Below are positions 37,182 through 40,634 of a DNA stretch of 40,634 nucleotides, piece after piece. Below the pieces are notes generated by a model that saw only the letters and a program-made list of their open reading frames with translations, had not been told where the DNA came from and ran no database searches. The position numbers and the translations under genes were made by a program. This DNA comes from an uncultured Bacilli bacterium. GTDB taxonomy: Bacteria; Bacillota_I; Bacilli_A; RF39; UBA660. The stretch covers positions 1 to 40,634 of the forward strand of contig CAKOHG010000007.1 in the NCBI GenBank assembly GCA_934085565.1. Direction: 5' to 3'. Each line of letters begins with the position of its first letter. Position 1 is the stretch's first letter.

Positions 37182-37612
37182 CTTCCTAATAATTCGTCTA
37201 AACTACAAGAAAATTGCTTAGCAAACTCTAAAGCATACATAGTTGTAATAAGGCATTTGCCCGTTTCATATTTATGAATATTAGATTGCGTCGTTTGTAA
37301 ACATTCAGCCACATCTGTTTGCGTAAGATGTTTTTTCTTACGAATTGCTTTTAAATTTTCTGAAACGGTGGCAATATCTATTTCATCATTGATTTTAGAA
37401 CGCATTTTCTTATCGTTATCAGAAAGTCCAGTAATATAATCTAAACTTACTTTATAATTATTAGCAATTTTATTTAATTGTCTTAATGGCATAATATCTT
37501 TGCCAGTTTCCCATCCAGCATAAGTAGCTCTTTGGACATGTAAAATATCGGCAATATTTTGCTGTGTAAAACCTTCATAAGTTCTTAATTCTTTTAATCT
37601 TGAAAAATTCAT
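37175..37612 (-). CDS. XRE-family regulator with two tandem HTH domains
   Basis: 145 residues with two HTH domains. The first: LKELRTYEGFTQQNIADILHVQRATYAGWETGKD. The second: LKAIRKKKHLTQTDVAECLQTTQSNIHKYETGKC. Tandem XRE domains are uncommon. It ends SLDELLGRK. AGGTGATGAG precedes the ATG. It is divergent from the HTH gene at 37718 across a 105-base region that holds an extended -10 on the plus side, so mutual control is plausible. Confidence 0.9.
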   Translation of the reverse strand: MNFSRLKELRTYEGFTQQNIADILHVQRATYAGWETGKDIMPLRQLNKIANNYKVSLDYITGLSDNDKKMRSKINDEIDIATVSENLKAIRKKKHLTQTDVAECLQTTQSNIHKYETGKCLITTMYALEFAKQFSCSLDELLGRK

Positions 37613-37687
37613 TTCTCATCACCTACATTTAATTTAAGCATTGGAAAATTAAATATTCGATTTTTGGTGGGTATATATGATAAAGTG

Positions 37688-37696
37688 TGGTATAAT
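37688..37696 (+). promoter_or_regulatory. Extended -10 promoter element
   Basis: TGG followed by TATAAT, 21 bases before the HTH gene start. No clear -35 box; this suggests dependence on an activator or the extended element. Confidence 0.5.
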
Positions 37697-37717
37697 TTTT
37701 TAAAGGAGCGCGAAAAA

Positions 37718-37918
37718 ATGGCAAAAGTTTATCAAAAATTAAAAAATGAAAGAATGCGACAACACATGTCATGTATTGATATTGCCAAAATAGTAGGAAT
37801 TAGTCCTGCTTATTATTCTCAAATAGAAAATAAGAGCCGTCGACTTTATTATTTTATGGCTGTTAAAATAGCCAAAGTTTTTAATATGACGCCAGATGAA
37901 CTTTTTTATGATGATTAA
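37718..37918 (+). CDS. Small XRE-type helix-turn-helix regulator
   Basis: 66 residues. LKNERMRQHMSCIDIAKIVGISPAYYSQIENKSRRLYY is one HTH, then FMAVKIAKVFNMTPDELF. AAAGGAGCG supports this ATG; the reading frame open upstream covers the promoter. It is a paralogue of the gene behind der. Target is unknown. Confidence 0.9.
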   Translation: MAKVYQKLKNERMRQHMSCIDIAKIVGISPAYYSQIENKSRRLYYFMAVKIAKVFNMTPDELFYDD

Positions 37919-37959
37919 TGGGCGTCTTTTATATTTTAAAATTTCTTTTTGGCATATTT

Positions 37960-37965
37960 TATAAT
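37960..37965 (+). promoter_or_regulatory. Possible -10 box close to the rhodanese start
   Basis: TATAAT with no clear -35 box, only 11 bases before the TTG start. Confidence 0.3.
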
Positions 37966-37976
37966 AGGTGAGGGGT

Positions 37977-38231
37977 TTGAAAAGAATAAATATAAATGCC
38001 TATCAAAAGAGTATGGGAGAACTTATCGATTTATCTGGCGTTGTGGACTACAATATTTCTCATCATCCTGACGCGATAAATATTCCGTATCAAAGATTAA
38101 TGCTTTATTATGATCATTACTTGGATAAGAATAAATCTTACTATTTAACTTGTCACAAAGGTATTCATAGTGCAAAAGCTGTAACTATGTTAGAGTATTT
38201 AGGATACGATGTTACCCAGGCAGTCGCATAA
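37977..38231 (+). CDS. Rhodanese-like sulfurtransferase, short
   Basis: 84 residues from a TTG start, short for a rhodanese domain (about 100-110). YYLTCHKGIHSAKAVTMLEYLGYDV carries the active-site Cys and the loop, and IDLSGVVDYNISHHPDAINIPYQ resembles the entry motif (usually IDVRxxxEYxxGHIxGAINIP; here the Arg is Ser and Gly-His is His-His). AGGTGAGGGG supports the TTG; a GTG three codons earlier lies in that ribosome site. It transfers sulfur in relatives. Confidence 0.75.
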   Translation: MKRININAYQKSMGELIDLSGVVDYNISHHPDAINIPYQRLMLYYDHYLDKNKSYYLTCHKGIHSAKAVTMLEYLGYDVTQAVA

Positions 38232-38247
38232 TATAAGCTAATACTTA

Positions 38248-38282
38248 AAAAAACTAGGATTTGTTCAAAATTCTAGTTTTTT
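38248..38282 (+). terminator. Rho-independent terminator
   Basis: AAAAAACTAG with CTAGTTTTTT plus an inner ATTT/AAAT stem, 15 pairs in all, GTTCA loop. Confidence 0.8.
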
Positions 38283-38307
38283 ATAAATAGAAAAAATGTT
38301 CGTTTTT

Positions 38308-38316
38308 TGATATAAT
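38308..38316 (+). promoter_or_regulatory. Extended -10 promoter element for rmuC
   Basis: TGA followed by TATAAT, 26 bases before the start codon; no clear -35 box. Confidence 0.5.
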
Positions 38317-38342
38317 GTATCCATAAAGAAAGTTGGGATAAT

Positions 38343-39425
38343 ATGAATATCATTCTTTTAGTTTTACTTGTTATTTTAATAGTATTGGTTTTATTTTTAA
38401 TCTTTAAAGTTTCTCAAAATAAACATAATGATACCGTTATTACGGAAAGACTTGCCAAGTTTGAAACAAATATGGTCAAAGAAATCGGGGACTTTAAGTA
38501 TGATTTTTCTAATAGTTTGAAAGAGGACTTTAACCTTTTAAATGACCGTGTGGAAAGAAGATTATTTGATATTAACGAAAAAGTAAATGAAAGAATTGAC
38601 GAAAATTTTGAAAAAACAAATAAAACTTTTTCCAATGTTTTAGAGCGTCTTTCTAAGATAGATGAAGCTCAAAAAAAGATTGATTCCTTATCAAGTGAAA
38701 TTGTTTCTTTGCAAAGTGTTTTAACAGATAAAAAAACAAGAGGTATTTTTGGCGAAGTAAATTTAAATTATATTTTAGCTAATGTTTTTGGAGAAAATAA
38801 TAAACAAGTTTATGAACTTCAAAAGCATTTATCCAATGGCTTTATCGCAGATGCGGTAATTTATGCTCCTAAACCTCTTGGTATGATGTGTATTGACTCT
38901 AAATTTCCCTTAGAAAACTATGAAAGAATGATTGATAAGAGTCTATCAAAAGAAGAAAGAGAATATAGAACCAAATTATTTAAAAATGATGTTAAAAAAC
39001 ATATTGAAGCGATTCATAGCAAATACATTATTGCAGGTGAAACCGCAAGCCAAGCTATTTTATTTTTACCAGCTGAGGCTATTTTTGCTGAGTTAAATGC
39101 ATATCATCCGGATTTATTAAAAGAAGCCTATCAAAAAAGAGTGTGGATAACTTCACCTACAACTCTTATGAGTACATTAACGACAATTGCTATGATTATT
39201 AAAAATATGGAACGAGATAAATACGCTAAAATTATTCAAATGGAATTAAATAAATTAGCCGTGGAATTTTCAAGGTATAAAGAAAGATGGGATAAATTAT
39301 CAAGAAGTATTGATACGGTGAGCAAAGATGTTAAAGATATTCATAGTACCACTGAGAAAATTACAAAACGTTTTGACTCTATTAATAAAGTCGATTTAGA
39401 AGCTTTAAAAACGGATGAAAAATAA
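38343..39425 (+). CDS. rmuC: DNA recombination protein RmuC
   Basis: 360 residues. An N-terminal membrane segment (about 3-22, ILLVLLVILIVLVLFLIF) is followed by a long coiled coil (about 30-130) and the RmuC nuclease-like domain: RGIFGEVNLNYIL, IADAVIYAP, MCIDSKFPLENYERMI, FLPAEAIFAELNAYHP and SPTTLMSTLTTIAMI. It is reported to limit inversions at short inverted repeats. The ribosome site is weak (GGATAAT). Confidence 0.93.
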   Translation: MNIILLVLLVILIVLVLFLIFKVSQNKHNDTVITERLAKFETNMVKEIGDFKYDFSNSLKEDFNLLNDRVERRLFDINEKVNERIDENFEKTNKTFSNVLERLSKIDEAQKKIDSLSSEIVSLQSVLTDKKTRGIFGEVNLNYILANVFGENNKQVYELQKHLSNGFIADAVIYAPKPLGMMCIDSKFPLENYERMIDKSLSKEEREYRTKLFKNDVKKHIEAIHSKYIIAGETASQAILFLPAEAIFAELNAYHPDLLKEAYQKRVWITSPTTLMSTLTTIAMIIKNMERDKYAKIIQMELNKLAVEFSRYKERWDKLSRSIDTVSKDVKDIHSTTEKITKRFDSINKVDLEALKTDEK

Positions 39426-39464
39426 AGAATTTACGAAAGAAGATATTTTGTGAATTCTTTTTTT
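39424..39464 (+). terminator. Rho-independent terminator of rmuC
   Basis: AAAGAATTTAC with GTGAATTCTTT, 11 pairs (one T-G), inner GAAA/TTTT pairing, then T. Confidence 0.7.
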
Positions 39465-39484
39465 GACAAGTTTTGTCGAATAAC

Positions 39485-39512
39485 TTGCAAGAAATTTTTT
39501 TTTGAATAGAAT
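39485..39512 (+). promoter_or_regulatory. Candidate sigma-A promoter
   Basis: TTGCAA, 16 bases, TAGAAT. It lies about 50 bases before the nuclease gene. Confidence 0.45.
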
Positions 39513-39561
39513 AAGGGCTACTTTTGTACAAAGGAATAAATTTAAAGAAAGAGGATAAATC

Positions 39562-40392
39562 ATGAACACAAAAAAGAAAATTAAATTTCCCTTACTTAAA
39601 GATAAAGTAGCCAAAAAATTATTTACGGAGAAAAAGGTAGGTTTAGAATATCTTCGGAAAATCATAAGTCTTGCCATAGGTATTCCTGCGGATATGATAG
39701 ATAAAGATATCAAACTAATACATCCGAATATTGGTGTCAATAAAAACATTGTAAATTCAGAAGCTGATGTTGTTTTAGAAAATGATGAATTCTATGTTAA
39801 TCTAGAAATTAATTATTATAATAACGAAACGAGTGATATAAAAAATGGCTTATATTTATGTCATTTGCTTTTAAGACAAGTAAAAAATGCTAAGGAATAT
39901 GAAAACCTAAAAAAAGTTTATCAAATTAATTTAAATAGTTATGATGCCTTAGGAAAAGAAGAATTTATTTATCATAGTAAACTATATGAAACCAAACATC
40001 ATATAGAAAGAAGTGATTTCATAGAAATCATTGATATCAATCTAGAAAAGTTAAGACAAATCGATTATAATACTCTTGTAAGAAGCGAAGATATGACATT
40101 AGAAAAAGCATTATACCTTTTCGTGTGTGATGACATGGAAAAGCTAAATGCTATTTATGAGGGTGATAAATTGATGAAAAAGTTAATGAAAGAAAACGAG
40201 GATTTATTAAAAAATTTTGATGAAATGCTTTATTATGATCGAGACAAAATGTTTGAGAATGCTTGTTATGAAAAAGGCGCCAATGATACTAAAAAGAAAA
40301 TTACTAAAGAAATGTTAAATAAAGGAATGAAACTTCAAGACATCATAGATATTACAGGTTTAACAGAGAAAGAAATAAAAGAAATTGCTTAA
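39562..40392 (+). CDS. PD-(D/E)XK nuclease-family putative transposase (Rpn/PDDEXK_2)
   Basis: 276 residues. The N-terminal core has ADVVLENDEFYVNLEINYYN; in this family the Asp is in the DVxV strand and the usual ExQ is here ExN. The middle recalls the Rpn/YhgA-type putative transposases: LLLRQVKNAKEYENLKKVYQINL. The C-terminal part has ENACYEKGANDTKKKI and MLNKGMKLQDIIDITGLTEKEIKEI, the tail common in this group. Whether it is active is unclear. AAAGAGGA precedes the ATG. A truncated copy follows, so it is likely part of an expanding or degrading element family. Confidence 0.85.
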   Translation: MNTKKKIKFPLLKDKVAKKLFTEKKVGLEYLRKIISLAIGIPADMIDKDIKLIHPNIGVNKNIVNSEADVVLENDEFYVNLEINYYNNETSDIKNGLYLCHLLLRQVKNAKEYENLKKVYQINLNSYDALGKEEFIYHSKLYETKHHIERSDFIEIIDINLEKLRQIDYNTLVRSEDMTLEKALYLFVCDDMEKLNAIYEGDKLMKKLMKENEDLLKNFDEMLYYDRDKMFENACYEKGANDTKKKITKEMLNKGMKLQDIIDITGLTEKEIKEIA

Positions 40393-40446
40393 TGCAAGAT
40401 ATAGTCATTAAAGAAGAAATATTAAATTAAAAGATGAATAAAATTG

Positions 40447-40470
40447 ACTCAGAAATTTCTGAGTTTTTTT
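40447..40470 (+). terminator. Rho-independent terminator
   Basis: ACTCAGAAATTTCTGAGT is a perfect palindrome, followed by T7 (counting from the stem end). Confidence 0.75.
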
Positions 40471-40481
40471 GACAAGTTTTG
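40464..40481. repeat. 18-bp repeat shared by the two nuclease-gene copies
   Basis: TTTTTTTGACAAGTTTTG occurs here and at 39458-39475, in both cases right after a terminator stem. It marks the upstream end of the duplicated unit. Confidence 0.8.
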
Positions 40482-40487
40482 CTGGAT

Positions 40488-40634
40488 ATCATATAAGTGA
40501 TTTCATAGAAATCATTGATATCAATCTAGAAAAGTTAAGACAAATCGATTATAATACTCTTGTAAAGAGCGAAGATATGACATTAGAAAAAGCATTATAC
40601 CTTTTCGTGTGTGATGACATGGAAAAGTTAAATG
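40488..40634 (+). pseudogene. 5'-truncated copy of the PD-(D/E)XK gene, cut by the window edge
   Basis: The last 139 bases match the first copy at 40012-40150 with three substitutions and no indels. The frame is open (SDFIEIIDINLEKLRQ and on), but the first half of the gene, including the nuclease core, is absent. The upstream 18-bp repeat of the first copy is joined almost directly to the middle of the gene, and the first copy's GAAAGA near 40006 is missing. It is best read as a tandem duplication followed by an internal deletion. The 3' end is beyond the window, so it is unknown whether the tail is intact. Confidence 0.85.

Noticed and set aside
39463..39468. TTGACA as a -35 box of the nuclease gene
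   Set aside because: The expected -10 position is TGCAAG. The hexamer is part of the 18-bp repeat; TTGCAA-16-TAGAAT further down is better.

Overview
The window is about 70% A+T and comes from a spore-forming, Gram-positive-type member of the Bacillota. It is most like the low-GC Bacilli/Erysipelotrichia-type gut lineages, but I cannot fix a genus. Reasons: strong AGGAGG-type ribosome sites, TTGnnn-17-TATAAT promoters (often with an extended TGn -10), T-tailed hairpin terminators, the ftsY-ylxM-ffh block, RNase J, PrsA and SsbB-type proteins, and many sporulation genes (sigG, spoVS, spoVIF, cse60, ylbJ, ylbL, a BclA-like collagen protein). The genetic code is the standard bacterial one. TAA and TAG serve almost all stops; the two TGA stops I found both overlap the start of the next gene.

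Layout. 1-4,400: a clipped minus-strand gene start, tRNA-Gly(GCC), two exported proteins of unknown function, a ZIP metal transporter, YebC and the PrsA foldase lipoprotein. 4,400-8,150: two tiny transmembrane proteins, an unknown gene with a structured leader, Cse60, a MurJ/SpoVB-type flippase, a small Met-rich protein and TrmB. 8,150-12,600: a very large prepilin-like protein and its partner, then RNase J. 12,650-18,300: a second prepilin leading into ftsY-ylxM-ffh, then a lipoprotein, an acidic protein sharing FtsY's N-terminal helix, a DUF948-like protein, a YtxH protein and a small Tyr/Pro-rich protein. 18,400-25,800: DeoD, a possible ferritin-like protein, RecX, membrane and methyltransferase genes, SpoVS with two unknown genes, SufB, short Ssb and an unknown exported protein. 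25,800-32,900: a second RNase J with degenerate active-site residues, a helical-bundle protein behind a near-perfect forespore promoter, the collagen-like protein, an 849-residue repeat protein and YlbJ. 32,900-40,634: YlbL, SigG, a third prepilin, Der, three HTH regulators, SpoVIF, a rhodanese-like protein, RmuC, and a PD-(D/E)XK nuclease/transposase gene followed by a 5'-truncated copy of itself.

How it fits together. Most of the window is housekeeping: membrane targeting, RNA processing, translation and DNA repair. A scattered sporulation regulon is interleaved with it. Several small or unusual genes lie behind sequences resembling sigma-E, sigma-G or sigma-K promoters. This ties otherwise anonymous genes (the tiny TM proteins, a Met-rich coil protein, a Tyr/Pro-rich protein, the collagen-like protein and the helical-bundle protein) to spore formation. 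The most novel-looking items are the 729-residue prepilin-like protein, the three prepilins scattered without pilus machinery, the 849-residue repeat protein opposite the collagen gene, and two pairs of divergent promoters that share a -35 hexamer.
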